Below, in pieces: positions 18,993 through 27,290 of a DNA stretch of 34,377 nucleotides; within the stretch, counting starts at the first letter, position 1; each line of letters opens with the position of its first letter. The stretch comes from an uncultured Pseudomonadota bacterium. GTDB taxonomy: Bacteria; Myxococcota_A; Bradymonadia; Bradymonadales; Bradymonadaceae. The notes beneath the pieces are model-generated. The model saw only the letters and a program-made list of their open reading frames with translations. It did not search any database and was not told the DNA's origin. Both the position numbers and the translations under genes were made by a program. The stretch spans positions 1 to 34,377 of the forward strand of contig CATLTV010000037.1 of NCBI GenBank assembly GCA_950059285.1, written 5' to 3'.

Positions 18993-19056
18993 GCCACAGC
19001 ATGGCCATCCTGGGCGACTTCGCTAGCGAAGTCGCCCAGGATGGCCATGCTGTGGC
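18993..19056 (+). terminator. 64-bp perfect palindrome terminator
   Basis: Two 32-bp arms are perfectly complementary with no loop (centre between 19024 and 19025), and the second arm runs straight into TTTTTTATTTT. It starts 17 bp after the OmpA-like stop codon. The 24-bp core shares 20 positions with the palindrome inside the BatD-BatE gene. Confidence 0.88.
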
Positions 19057-19092
19057 TTTTTTATTTTATTTATATTTCATGGAGTTATAGTT

Positions 19093-19830
19093 TTGCCGTG
19101 GCGGAGACACTACTTTAAAGGTAAACAAAAAGTTTGGCTGGAAATTGATGAACAGGGCGATTTTGTCAAGGATGACAAGGGCCTTGTCCCCATGCGTTAC
19201 AAGGTTGAAGACGCTGACCGCACATATTCAGCCAGCACACGAAGTATCGGAGATCCTGTCGAAGATACAGAACCTGTAGACGGAGAAAGCTCCGAAAAGG
19301 CAGCTTCCACACAAGCATCATCATCCACCAAAAAGAGTACGTCTGCACCCGCTCCAGACGATGCAGGGGCGTGTTTAGTCTCCACGCAAACTCCCGATGA
19401 ACTTCTCTCCGAACCTCCACCTCCCGAGGGCGTGATTGAGGTCTACACCGATGGGGCCTGTCAGGGAAATCCTGGCCCATGCTCTTATGGTGTCGTCATT
19501 CGTTACGGACCTCACTACAAGGAGATCAGTCAGTACCTTGGGCATGGTACAAACAACATCGCCGAGTTGACCGCGATCAAGGTCGCGTTAGAATCGTTCA
19601 AGCGCCGAGATCTCCCTGTCAGGCTTCACACGGATTCCAGCTACTCCATCGGTGCGATCACGCAAGGATGGAAGACCAAGGCCAACAAGGAACTTATTCT
19701 TGGTCTAAGAGATCTCGCACAATCCTTTGAAGATCTTGAGTTCATCAAGGTCAAGGGACACGCAGGGATTCCTCTGAATGAACGCGCGGACTCCATCGCT
19801 GTCGCGGCGATAGAGGCCACCAAATCATAG
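19093..19830 (+). CDS. rnhA: Ribonuclease HI with N-terminal extension
   Basis: Cleaves the RNA strand of RNA-DNA hybrids, for example at R-loops. The RNase H fold occupies about residues 114-245, with the four catalytic acids in YTDGACQGNPGPCSYG, NNIAELTA, HTDSSYS and NERADSIA, and a KVKGHAG loop carrying the catalytic-site histidine. The first 110 residues are extra: a short basic/aromatic domain (PWRRHYFKGKQKVWLEID) and a Ser/Glu-rich linker. This extension is not the usual hybrid-binding domain of eukaryotic RNase H1 as far as I can see. The start is a TTG with GGAG 8 nt upstream (19081-19084); the first in-frame ATG would cut off the extension. It lies alone between the terminator palindrome and moxR. 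Confidence 0.9.
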   Translation: MPWRRHYFKGKQKVWLEIDEQGDFVKDDKGLVPMRYKVEDADRTYSASTRSIGDPVEDTEPVDGESSEKAASTQASSSTKKSTSAPAPDDAGACLVSTQTPDELLSEPPPPEGVIEVYTDGACQGNPGPCSYGVVIRYGPHYKEISQYLGHGTNNIAELTAIKVALESFKRRDLPVRLHTDSSYSIGAITQGWKTKANKELILGLRDLAQSFEDLEFIKVKGHAGIPLNERADSIAVAAIEATKS

Positions 19831-20011
19831 ACAATCCTCAACTGTACTTTACGACGCCGCGTCGTGAAAAAACTGGCAATTTGAATCCATGTGATTCTCT
19901 TATGCTCTCAAGGCCAGACACTCGCCTGATAGATGCTCTCTTTGTAGCATCCTCAGGTAAGTGCATAATTCGTATACAATTCAAGGTTATAACAAGGAGT
20001 TACAGGTAGTG

Positions 20012-20995
20012 ATGGATAACGCATCTTCGCAATCTATTCATGAGGCGAGCGCGTTTGTTGAACGCGTCACAGAAGAACTTTCCAAGGCCGTGATTGGGCA
20101 GCGTTACATGGTTGAACGTCTGCTGATCGGCATGCTGACAGGCGGTCACGTCTTGCTTGAAGGCGTCCCTGGTCTTGCAAAGACTCTGACAGTCAAGTCC
20201 TTGTCGGAGTGCGTGGATCTCAACTTCGCACGTATTCAGTTTACACCAGACCTCCTCCCCGCTGACCTGATCGGTACGATGATCTTTGATCAATCATCCC
20301 GCGATTTTGTCGCGCGCAAGGGGCCAGTGTTCACCAACATCCTGCTCGCCGACGAGATTAACCGCGCTCCTGCCAAGGTTCAGTCCGCGCTTCTTGAAGC
20401 GATGCAGGAACGTCAGGTCACCATTGGTGAAACCACACACAAGCTCCCCTCTCCCTTCCTTGTGCTCGCCACACAAAACCCCATCGAGCAAGAGGGTACA
20501 TACCCACTGCCTGAAGCGCAGGTTGACCGCTTCATGCTCATGATTCGTGTGGGTTATCCAAGCCGCGCTGAAGAGCGTCAGATCATGGATCTTGTGACCG
20601 AGAGCGACCTCTCAAGCGCCATCTCCAGCGTGGCAAGCGTCGAGGATATCTTTGCGGCCCAAAAGGCAGTCAGGGAAATTCCTATTGATGACAAACTCAA
20701 GGATTACATCGTGGATATCATCTGCGCGACACGTAATCCCGCAGACTACGGACTTGGCGATCTTCAGGACTATATCGAGTTTGGTGCGTCTCCACGTGCC
20801 ACCATCTTCCTGAACCTCGCTGCGCGTGCACACGCATTTATCCGCAGAGAAGAGGCTGTCTTCCCCGAAGACATCAAGGCAATTGCAAAGGATGTATTAC
20901 GCCACAGGGTCGTGCTGACCTATGAGGCCGAGGCCGAAGAACTGACCCCCGAGATGTTGATTGATCGTCTTCTTGACACGATTGAAATTCCATAG
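20012..20995 (+). CDS. moxR: MoxR-family AAA+ ATPase
   Basis: A 327-residue cytosolic AAA+ ATPase of the MoxR family, chaperone-like ATPases that act on vWA proteins encoded nearby. Walker A is GVPGLAKT (51-58), Walker B LLADE (111-115) with the NRAPAKVQSALLEAMQE helix, sensor 1 is in ATQNPIEQEGTYPLPEAQ (153-170), and the C-terminal lid follows (RNPADYGLGDLQDYIEFGASPRA region). AAGGAG at 19994-19999 fits a start at the GTG 20009 or the ATG 20012; upstream codons to 19961 are open but lack family similarity. It normally sits directly before DUF58 and bat genes. Here an SDR gene and an opposite-strand lipase gene separate it from them by about 2.9 kb. Confidence 0.93.
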   Translation: MDNASSQSIHEASAFVERVTEELSKAVIGQRYMVERLLIGMLTGGHVLLEGVPGLAKTLTVKSLSECVDLNFARIQFTPDLLPADLIGTMIFDQSSRDFVARKGPVFTNILLADEINRAPAKVQSALLEAMQERQVTIGETTHKLPSPFLVLATQNPIEQEGTYPLPEAQVDRFMLMIRVGYPSRAEERQIMDLVTESDLSSAISSVASVEDIFAAQKAVREIPIDDKLKDYIVDIICATRNPADYGLGDLQDYIEFGASPRATIFLNLAARAHAFIRREEAVFPEDIKAIAKDVLRHRVVLTYEAEAEELTPEMLIDRLLDTIEIP

Positions 20996-21034
20996 AACTT
21001 GCTATTAACCTCCTTTTTTAAGGGCTGTATCGTT

Positions 21035-21883
21035 ATGAAAACACTGGATAATAAAGTTGTCGCCTTGACAGGTGCTGCGTCGGGGATCGGACGCGAGCTT
21101 GCGCTTGCACTGGCCAGTATGGGCTCTCATCTGGCGCTGTCCGATGTGGACATGGAGGGGCTCCTCGCCGTCCAGGAAGAGTGTGAGGCGATTGGGCATC
21201 CTGTGCACGTGGCTCTGGTTGATGTCTCTGATAAAAAGGAGGTCGAGGAGTGGGCTAGTGAGGTCAATGAGCATTATGGTCAGGTACATGTCCTGATTAA
21301 TAACGCAGGCATCGCGGCACATGGCACGATCGAGGAGCTTCCCGACGAGATCTTTGAGCAGGTCATGTCCGTCAACTTCTGGGGAGTGGTCCACGGCACA
21401 CGTGCTTTCTTGCCCTTCTTGAAGCGAGCTTCACAAGCTCATATCGTGAACCTGTCAAGCTTGTTTGGGCTTGTCGGTATACCAGGGCAGGGGGCTTACA
21501 ATTCATCCAAGTTCGCGGTGCGAGGGTTTAGCGAGGCGCTGACACAGGAGCTTGAGCTGCTCTCTCCTCATGTCAAGTGTTCGTGTGTTCACCCAGGCGG
21601 GGTCAAGACCAACATCGCACGCGCCGCTCGCTTTGTCGGTCAACAGCTCGGTCGCACCGATCCCGACAAACTCGCCAGACGTTTTGATAAGGTCGCCTCC
21701 ACGACTGCCGAGGATGCCGCCCAACAAATTATCGCAGGTCTTCTTGCAGACAAGAGGCGCATCCTTGTGGGCAAGGACGCGCAAATGCTCGATGCGCTTC
21801 AGCGTTTCATTCCTTCACATTATCACGACATCGTGATGCGTCCTTACAGGAAGGGGCTCCAGAGAGCAAAGCGTTCCAAGTAA
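21035..21883 (+). CDS. Short-chain dehydrogenase/reductase
   Basis: A 282-residue classical SDR oxidoreductase. It has the nucleotide-binding TGAASGIG (12-19), an aspartate ending the second strand (LSDVD, Asp37) that usually means NAD rather than NADP, the NNAG motif (89-92), a catalytic serine in NLSS (141-142) and YNSSK (Tyr155, Lys159). The start is the ATG at 21035 with AAGGG upstream; an in-frame TTG at 20999 adds 12 residues not needed for the fold. It follows moxR by 39 bp on the same strand and is probably co-transcribed with it. The substrate is unknown; secondary alcohols of lipids or sugars are typical. A 77-bp hairpin lies 7 bp after the stop. Confidence 0.9.
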   Translation: MKTLDNKVVALTGAASGIGRELALALASMGSHLALSDVDMEGLLAVQEECEAIGHPVHVALVDVSDKKEVEEWASEVNEHYGQVHVLINNAGIAAHGTIEELPDEIFEQVMSVNFWGVVHGTRAFLPFLKRASQAHIVNLSSLFGLVGIPGQGAYNSSKFAVRGFSEALTQELELLSPHVKCSCVHPGGVKTNIARAARFVGQQLGRTDPDKLARRFDKVASTTAEDAAQQIIAGLLADKRRILVGKDAQMLDALQRFIPSHYHDIVMRPYRKGLQRAKRSK

Positions 21884-21890
21884 GACTTGA

Positions 21891-21967
21891 GCAAAAAAAG
21901 AGGGGCGCGGTGGGGGCGAAAATTTACGGAGTAAATTTTCGCCCCCACCGCGCCCCTCTTTTTTTGC
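21891..21967. terminator. Bidirectional terminator hairpin, 37-bp arms
   Basis: Perfect 37-bp arms around a GGA loop fill the gap between two convergent genes, 7 bp from one stop and 5 bp from the other. The arm ends are A- and T-runs, so each direction gives a GC stem followed by U residues: a two-way intrinsic terminator. Confidence 0.93.
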
Positions 21968-21972
21968 GAGCA

Positions 21973-23451
21973 TCAGGGAAGCTGATGCTTCTCAATAAGT
22001 GAGAGCTGCGCCTCAATGCTCAGGTCGCGTGACTCAAGGTGGGTAGCATCCTCAAGTACAAACTCCATATCCTGTCCAGGAATGCGTGAGGTTGGCTCTC
22101 CCCAGATCAAGGAGCCTTCGCCGACCACGTTGATGAGTTCATCTTGTGGAGACCAGATGGACGCGACAAAGTCACCTTCATAACCTTCCTCAGTATCAAG
22201 TGTTTTCAAGAGGTCGCTTCGGCCCGCGCGCCCCCAGTACATGCCTGGGTAAAGTCCATGGGTCATGCCACAGGTAGGTACGGTCTGACCGACCCATCCA
22301 CAGGCAAGGAGACCTCTGTTTGCGCCTGCGATGCCAACAAAGGCATCCACACGGTCACCCAATGCAGGACCAATATCATAGATGAGCTGTCCAAGGTTGT
22401 CGGTTTCCTCACCGCCAAGCAGGGCGCGACGAGCGAGCGTGACGCCCATGGAATGCGAGATGATGTCCACTTTTTCTGCGCCTGTGTAGTCAAGTACAGC
22501 CTCAATGAACTTCCTGAGCCTCATGATGTTCTCATAAGAGTGGTACTGCTCCGAGGCTTGCGCCGTGTTTGCATCGCCCCAGGTGATGGCGTACATCTCG
22601 GAGGAGTTATAACCACCAGCCTCCTTGAAGTGCTGGATGCTTTTTTGCCATCCTCCAAGCTCGCCGCCCATGGCGCGGTCAGAGTTGCCATGAATGAAGA
22701 TCACAGGATCGCGTGTGATTTGATCTTCCTGCAAGACCTTGCCGCCATAGCTGCTGCCTGCAAGTGAAGGTCGCGCAAAGTTCTCCTCGGCATAACCGTT
22801 TGCCTCAAGCCACTGTGAGAAGTGCAAGGTGAAGCCCACCGCAGGATCCTCATCGGAGGTTGGGACAGGATCGTTTTGCAGATTTTCGGGCGCAAACCTC
22901 AGCGATGTTTGAGCGCATTGCTGTGACTGACAGCTTGCCATGAGCTCAAAGGGTTGAGGTTCCTCGCCGAGGTCACCGCTGATGACGAGCCAGTAGTAGC
23001 CTTCCTCAAGTTCGCGCTCAAGGATCAGGTCCTGTTGGGCGTTTGAGCGAGACTCAAGCCAGGAGACTTCTTCCCAGGATGCATCTTCAATGTTCCAGCG
23101 TTTGATGGTGGTATGTAGGTTTGCCTGAGGTCCAAAGCCACGCAATCGGAAGGTCACAGAATCGCGAGATTCGAGTGTGAACAACCAGCTAAGCTTTTGT
23201 TCCTCGGCGAGCAAAAAGAGCACCTTTTCAAGCCAGGGGAGTGTGCCCTGTGTCTCGATGGGTTGGTCTTGATTGATCTCGGTGGAATTTGTGGTGAGCG
23301 CCTCGGTGTTTTCATCCACGGGTGTAGATGAGTCGGGTTCGAGGCTGTCCTGACATCCTGTCAAAAAGAAGAGGATGATCAAGGTTAGGAGAGCTTTGAG
23401 TGTGTTGCAATGTGTAAAATTAAGTAATAATTTTGAGCGCTTGCAATGCAT
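21973..23451 (-). CDS. Lipase class 2-like lipoprotein (alpha/beta hydrolase)
   Basis: A 492-residue lipoprotein: the signal sequence ends in LTGC with Cys33 as the lipid-attachment residue. Residues about 70-180 form a beta-rich domain resembling a pre-peptidase or carbohydrate-binding module. The C-terminal half is an alpha/beta hydrolase of the secreted lipase class 2 type, with an oxyanion-hole HG (254-255), the nucleophile elbow SHSMG (Ser334), an acid in SPQDELI (Asp437) and a late His471 in ATHLES. Several cysteines in CGWVGQTVPTCG may form a disulfide. It would hydrolyse ester bonds of lipids at the outer envelope. It lies on the opposite strand to its neighbours and interrupts the moxR-to-bat array, so it is probably not functionally tied to it. 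Confidence 0.87.
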   Translation of the reverse strand: MHCKRSKLLLNFTHCNTLKALLTLIILFFLTGCQDSLEPDSSTPVDENTEALTTNSTEINQDQPIETQGTLPWLEKVLFLLAEEQKLSWLFTLESRDSVTFRLRGFGPQANLHTTIKRWNIEDASWEEVSWLESRSNAQQDLILERELEEGYYWLVISGDLGEEPQPFELMASCQSQQCAQTSLRFAPENLQNDPVPTSDEDPAVGFTLHFSQWLEANGYAEENFARPSLAGSSYGGKVLQEDQITRDPVIFIHGNSDRAMGGELGGWQKSIQHFKEAGGYNSSEMYAITWGDANTAQASEQYHSYENIMRLRKFIEAVLDYTGAEKVDIISHSMGVTLARRALLGGEETDNLGQLIYDIGPALGDRVDAFVGIAGANRGLLACGWVGQTVPTCGMTHGLYPGMYWGRAGRSDLLKTLDTEEGYEGDFVASIWSPQDELINVVGEGSLIWGEPTSRIPGQDMEFVLEDATHLESRDLSIEAQLSLIEKHQLP

Positions 23452-23882
23452 TTTGCGTCCTCATGAAACCAGAGCATGAGAGCCGACGACGTGGTTAATA
23501 TGGCGACTTTGACGCGGTGCGTCAAACAGTATTTGTGTGACAATTTCAAGGATGCTAGATTTATGAGTCACCATGCGTGTTTGCCACGGTTTGTTTTTGC
23601 GTCATGACCTTGTCTGTTCACACAGACTACAAAATCCTACATATACTTGACGCCTCGTGTGCTGGTTTTATGTTGGTTGTGATCACATGTGAGCGCCCCT
23701 CATGATGCTGCCTTGACCAGATGCATCCTCCCTTCAAACAGGTGCGATAGTGTGGTCATCCTGTGAAGTTTGTGTGACACGTTGATGATGCGCTCCTTGA
23801 TTATTTATGGTGTGCATTGTTGTGGTGTCTTGTATGACATCTTGTTTATTGTCCCTGTGTTGAATCTGGATTTCGTAACACT
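23452..23882. other. Intergenic control region upstream of DUF58/bat genes
   Basis: About 430 bp between divergent genes with no coding frame worth calling. It holds a candidate promoter (23647-23674), a TGTGATCACA palindrome (23678-23687), and two of the three exact copies of TTGTGTGA that flank the DUF58 gene (23533-23540, 23770-23777). Probably the regulatory region of the bat genes and of the lipase. Confidence 0.5.
23647..23674 (+). promoter_or_regulatory. Candidate promoter for DUF58/bat genes
   Basis: TTGACG and TATGTT are 16 bp apart. The -35 matches 5 of 6 consensus bases and the -10 4 of 6. The predicted leader is about 200 nt. The palindrome TGTGATCACA lies 4 bp downstream of the -10, over the predicted start, where a repressor could act. 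Confidence 0.35.
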
Positions 23883-24761
23883 ATGCTCTCAAAAGATCTT
23901 ATTAAAGCTGTGAAGCACCTTGAAATCATTGCACGTCGCGCCGTCAATGATCAGCTCGCTGGACAGTATCATAGCGTCTTCAAGGGCAGGGGGATGGACT
24001 TTGTCGATGTACGTGAGTACCAACCCGGTGATGATATTCGCGTCATTGATTGGAATGTCTCCGCCCGTACGGACACGCTTCATATCAAACAGTTTGTCGA
24101 GGAACGCGAGCTGACTGTGTTCCTGCTTGTGGACGTTTCGGGGAGCCAGCTCTTTGGCTCTCAGAATAAACGCAAGCAGGCATGTGCAGCCGAGCTGGCC
24201 GCGTTGATTGCCTTTAGCGCGATCAAGAACAATGACCGCGTGGGTTTGATCCTGTTCTCCGACAAGGTGGAGTGCTTTGTTCCCCCGAAAAAAGGTAAGA
24301 AACATGTCCTGCGTGTGATCTCCGAGATCTTGCAGGCCAAGTCTTCCTCGCGTGGCACACGTATCCAGTCTGCTCTTGAGTTATTGGGCCGCATCACGCG
24401 TAAAAAAGCGCTCGTATTTCTCATCAGCGATTTTCAGGATGACGGTTTTGAGACTCGTCTTGGTGTCGTGAGTCGACGTCACGAGGTGATCCCAATTATG
24501 GTGATTGATCCTCTTGAAGAGGACCTCCCCAACATGGGGATTGTGCACATTGAAAACCCCGAGACAGGCAAGATCCTCACCGTGGACACATCCTCTGTGA
24601 AGCTCCGAAAAGCCTTCTCTCTTCGCGCACGTAGAAACCGTGAAGCCCGTGAGAAAATGTTCCGAAGACGCAAGATCGATCATCTGCTCATTCGCACCGA
24701 GGACGATTACATCGGGGCGCTTGTGCATTATTTTAGAGCTCGAACGCGGCGTTCGAAATGA
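23883..24761 (+). CDS. DUF58 domain protein
   Basis: A 292-residue DUF58 protein, the usual companion of MoxR and the Bat proteins. The N-terminal signature REYQPGDDIRVIDWNVSAR lies at residues 44-62, and the vWA-like fold begins with VDVSGS (Asp84, Ser86, Ser88), so a metal site is possible. No membrane segment is seen, unlike many longer DUF58 proteins. Proteins of this family are thought to link the MoxR ATPase to membrane-bound vWA partners; biochemical function is not established. There is no strong Shine-Dalgarno before the ATG. The next gene starts 133 bp downstream, a gap that contains a 27-bp inverted repeat. Confidence 0.92.
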   Translation: MLSKDLIKAVKHLEIIARRAVNDQLAGQYHSVFKGRGMDFVDVREYQPGDDIRVIDWNVSARTDTLHIKQFVEERELTVFLLVDVSGSQLFGSQNKRKQACAAELAALIAFSAIKNNDRVGLILFSDKVECFVPPKKGKKHVLRVISEILQAKSSSRGTRIQSALELLGRITRKKALVFLISDFQDDGFETRLGVVSRRHEVIPIMVIDPLEEDLPNMGIVHIENPETGKILTVDTSSVKLRKAFSLRARRNREAREKMFRRRKIDHLLIRTEDDYIGALVHYFRARTRRSK

Positions 24762-24803
24762 AAACCACGTCCAGTTGTGTTATCCCTCTGCTTCCTAGTT
24801 GAT

Positions 24804-24830
24804 TGTGTGATCCTCTCTTTATGTCACACA
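24804..24830. repeat. Inverted repeat TGTGTGA-N13-TCACACA
   Basis: Seven-base perfect arms lie in the gap between DUF58 and the next bat-locus gene. The spacing does not fit a CRP/FNR site (N6). It could be an operator for an internal promoter or a leader hairpin. Confidence 0.35.
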
Positions 24831-24894
24831 TTGGCTCATTACACGAAACCCTTAGTTGTTACGCTTAGTTATAGGTCTCTGAAGGAATCCTGAC

Positions 24895-26214
24895 ATGCAT
24901 CGACGATCTCAACCCCTCTTATTCGCTGCTGTCCTGCTTCTCTTTGGGTGCGCGCTGTTATCCAATCCTGCGCGTGCTCTGGCCCAGGCTGAACCCTCAC
25001 ATGAGAAGCAACAAGAACCTCTGAACGTTCAGGTGTCCCCGCTTGCCCCTCTCCCCGAGACGGCCAGGGTCGGGCAGCCACTTACTCTTGAGTTCTCCAT
25101 CCAGCATCCTGCGTCTGTGGAGCTTCGCCCTCCTGAAAGTTCCACCTCCTCGCGTTACTCCATTGCAACACAGGAGCTTGTCACCACAAGCTCCCCCGAG
25201 AACGCGCCGCATCAATCCAAGCTCTCGTTGACGCTCCTACCTCTACGCGCGGGCACCGCTCAGTTTGATGGCCTCGAGCTTGTGGTCACCTCTGCAACAC
25301 ACCCCGAATCAAAGATCGCGTTGCTCACAGGTGAGATCAAGTTTATCTCCACGCTCACCGCAGATCAGACCTTTAAACCAGCGCTTCCTCCTCGCGCGAT
25401 CGAGCAAGAGGATTACACTCCCGTCAAGGTTGCGCTTGGTATCGCTGGTGGGCTCCTCCTCATTGGGCTAGTTGGGTTTGCTGTCAATGCGATGAAACCC
25501 GAACCTTTGCCGCCTACACCACCTGCCATTGATGAGGTCGCGCTTGAAGCCTTGCAGGCGCTCCAATCTCAACCTCCATCCTCCGAGCCCGAGGTTGTCT
25601 CGTTTTACACTCACATGTCTGAAATTATGCGTGAGTATCTTGGCAAGCGTTACGGATTCCCTGGTGTGGAGTACACCACTGCCGAGATCCTCTCCGCCAT
25701 TCCACTGGCCATGCTTCCTCCATCTCTTGGAATGAACGAAATTACACGCTGGCTTCGCTCCAGTGACCGCGTGAAGTTCTCCACTCTTAGGCCCTCCACC
25801 GAACAATCTCTCGCGGACCTTCGACAGGCGATCGCCATGGTTGAACTCACTCGCCCGCCCAAGGTCGAACCTCTCCTTGAAGACTCCTCCGAGGACTCTT
25901 CCGACGAGGCCAATGAGGCAAACTCCATCCAGTCCAAAACCTCTGATGTCATCGTTGAAAATACCACGCCACAACCTGCATCCGTGGAAGATGCTCATCA
26001 GGAGGATGTGGTTGGTGATGAGGAAGTGTCTGAAGTTATTGATGAAAGTGAAGGTGTGGGTGATGTCGATGAGCCTGCCGAAGAGGAGGTTGAACCTCCA
26101 GTGGTTGACGATTTGAACAGCTCTCTTGGCTCGTTGAGCTGGGATGAGCTCTCCGAAATGGTTGACGACATGGACGATGATGAGCTTCAAGAGGACAGGG
26201 AGGTTCAGTCATGA
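24895..26214 (+). CDS. Bat-locus single-pass membrane protein, uncharacterised
   Basis: A 439-residue protein with a signal peptide (cut after ARALA, about residue 30; a FGC at 17-19 could instead be read as a poor lipobox). A periplasmic beta-rich domain of about 130 residues precedes one transmembrane helix at 176-199. A cytosolic helical domain at about 213-325 (TTAEIL and WLRSSDRVKF segments) resembles the small cytosolic domain found after the membrane helix of BatD-type proteins. A long acidic tail follows. It overlaps batA by 4 bp (ATGA), so the two are coupled. Position between DUF58 and batA is where many Bat loci carry a short membrane protein such as DUF4381, but the motifs of that family are not seen. 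Confidence 0.8.
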   Translation: MHRRSQPLLFAAVLLLFGCALLSNPARALAQAEPSHEKQQEPLNVQVSPLAPLPETARVGQPLTLEFSIQHPASVELRPPESSTSSRYSIATQELVTTSSPENAPHQSKLSLTLLPLRAGTAQFDGLELVVTSATHPESKIALLTGEIKFISTLTADQTFKPALPPRAIEQEDYTPVKVALGIAGGLLLIGLVGFAVNAMKPEPLPPTPPAIDEVALEALQALQSQPPSSEPEVVSFYTHMSEIMREYLGKRYGFPGVEYTTAEILSAIPLAMLPPSLGMNEITRWLRSSDRVKFSTLRPSTEQSLADLRQAIAMVELTRPPKVEPLLEDSSEDSSDEANEANSIQSKTSDVIVENTTPQPASVEDAHQEDVVGDEEVSEVIDESEGVGDVDEPAEEEVEPPVVDDLNSSLGSLSWDELSEMVDDMDDDELQEDREVQS

Positions 26215-27269
26215 TGGACCCCAACGTGAAATTTGCATATCCGCTCGTGTTGGCATTCCTTGCCGTGATTCCGTTGCTGGCAATCTGGCGTTTCTGGCCT
26301 TCATTAAGAGATCGTCAGCGTGGAACAATGCTCTTCTCACAGTTCAAACTGCTTGCTGACCAGCCGCAGTCCTGGCGAGTGAAGTTGCTTCCTGTGCTTG
26401 ACCTCATGGTGCTCGCTGGTTTGTCGCTGGCTATTGTGGCGCTTGCACGACCCCAGTCCATGAGCGCCGAGGATATTGAGGTCGAAGGCATTGATATCTA
26501 CCTGGCCCTTGATATGTCGGGCTCCATGCGCGCGATTGATCTTTCTGAGAAAGAAATCCGCCCCTTCCTGAACAAGAATAAAACCCCACCTGATCGTTTT
26601 GACTCGGCGGTTTCAACGCTCAAGGATTTCGTGGGAAGTCGCAACTACGACCGCATCGGTATGGTTGTGTTTGCACAGGATGCCTACCTTCAGTTTCCGT
26701 TGACGCTCGACTACCAGACGATCACCAGCATGCTCGACAGACTCAAGCTTGGTGATATTGATGAAAACGGTACGGCGATTGGTAACGCGCTTGGCAGAGC
26801 GATTGCTGGTCTCAAGGATAGCGATGCGCGCAGCAAGATTGTGATCCTGATCACGGATGGTGACAGGCGAGGAGGAAATATCTCTCCTGTAAATGCAGCT
26901 GAGATTGCTGCGGATGAGGGGATCAAGATCTTCCCCATTCTGGTGGGGCGTGATGGTGCTGCGCTTGTCCCCGTGGGTCGCAACCTGTTCACCAATCAGG
27001 TCTCGTATCAACAACGCGAATTCCCAATTAACCCCGACTTGCTCAAGGAGATCGCCACCAAGACAGATGGCGAATACTTCCGCGTGGCAGATGCCAAGGG
27101 GTTGAAGCAGGGGCTCCACGATATTCTCGATCGCTTTGAGCGTTCACGTATCAAGGACGCCTCCAATGTGGAGTATCAGGAGCGTTATCACCAGTGGTTA
27201 TGGTGGGCTGTGCTCCTGCTCGTGACGCAGTTTGTGCTGCGTTATACTGTGTTTCGTAAGTTCCCATAA
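26211..27269 (+). CDS. batA: BatA, membrane-anchored vWA protein
   Basis: A 352-residue aerotolerance-type protein: two N-terminal membrane helices (about 10-28 and 59-80), a vWA domain facing the periplasm and a final helix at about 327-345. The metal site is intact: DMSGSM (Asp101, Ser103, Ser105), the NGTAIGNAL threonine and the ITDGD aspartate. Length and layout match BatA. The start overlaps the previous stop; GGGAGG lies 7 nt upstream of the ATG. Bat proteins were named for a role in oxygen tolerance in Bacteroides, but the molecular function remains open. It is followed after 21 bp by the BatB-BatC fusion. Confidence 0.92.
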   Translation: MMDPNVKFAYPLVLAFLAVIPLLAIWRFWPSLRDRQRGTMLFSQFKLLADQPQSWRVKLLPVLDLMVLAGLSLAIVALARPQSMSAEDIEVEGIDIYLALDMSGSMRAIDLSEKEIRPFLNKNKTPPDRFDSAVSTLKDFVGSRNYDRIGMVVFAQDAYLQFPLTLDYQTITSMLDRLKLGDIDENGTAIGNALGRAIAGLKDSDARSKIVILITDGDRRGGNISPVNAAEIAADEGIKIFPILVGRDGAALVPVGRNLFTNQVSYQQREFPINPDLLKEIATKTDGEYFRVADAKGLKQGLHDILDRFERSRIKDASNVEYQERYHQWLWWAVLLLVTQFVLRYTVFRKFP

Positions 27270-27290
27270 GATAAGAAGAAAGGATAGATT

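Noticed and set aside
18347-19048. 233-codon minus-strand frame over the TSP3 repeats
   Set aside because: Antisense of the calcium-binding repeats; it also runs through the terminator palindrome.
19848-19870. Hairpin after rnhA as its terminator
   Set aside because: Arms of 7 bp with a single-base loop are followed by A residues, not U, on the coding strand; it would only suit the opposite strand, where no gene ends.
24739-24755. 17-nt inverted repeat at the end of the DUF58 gene as terminator
   Set aside because: One-base loop, no U-run and location inside the last codons make a terminator unlikely.
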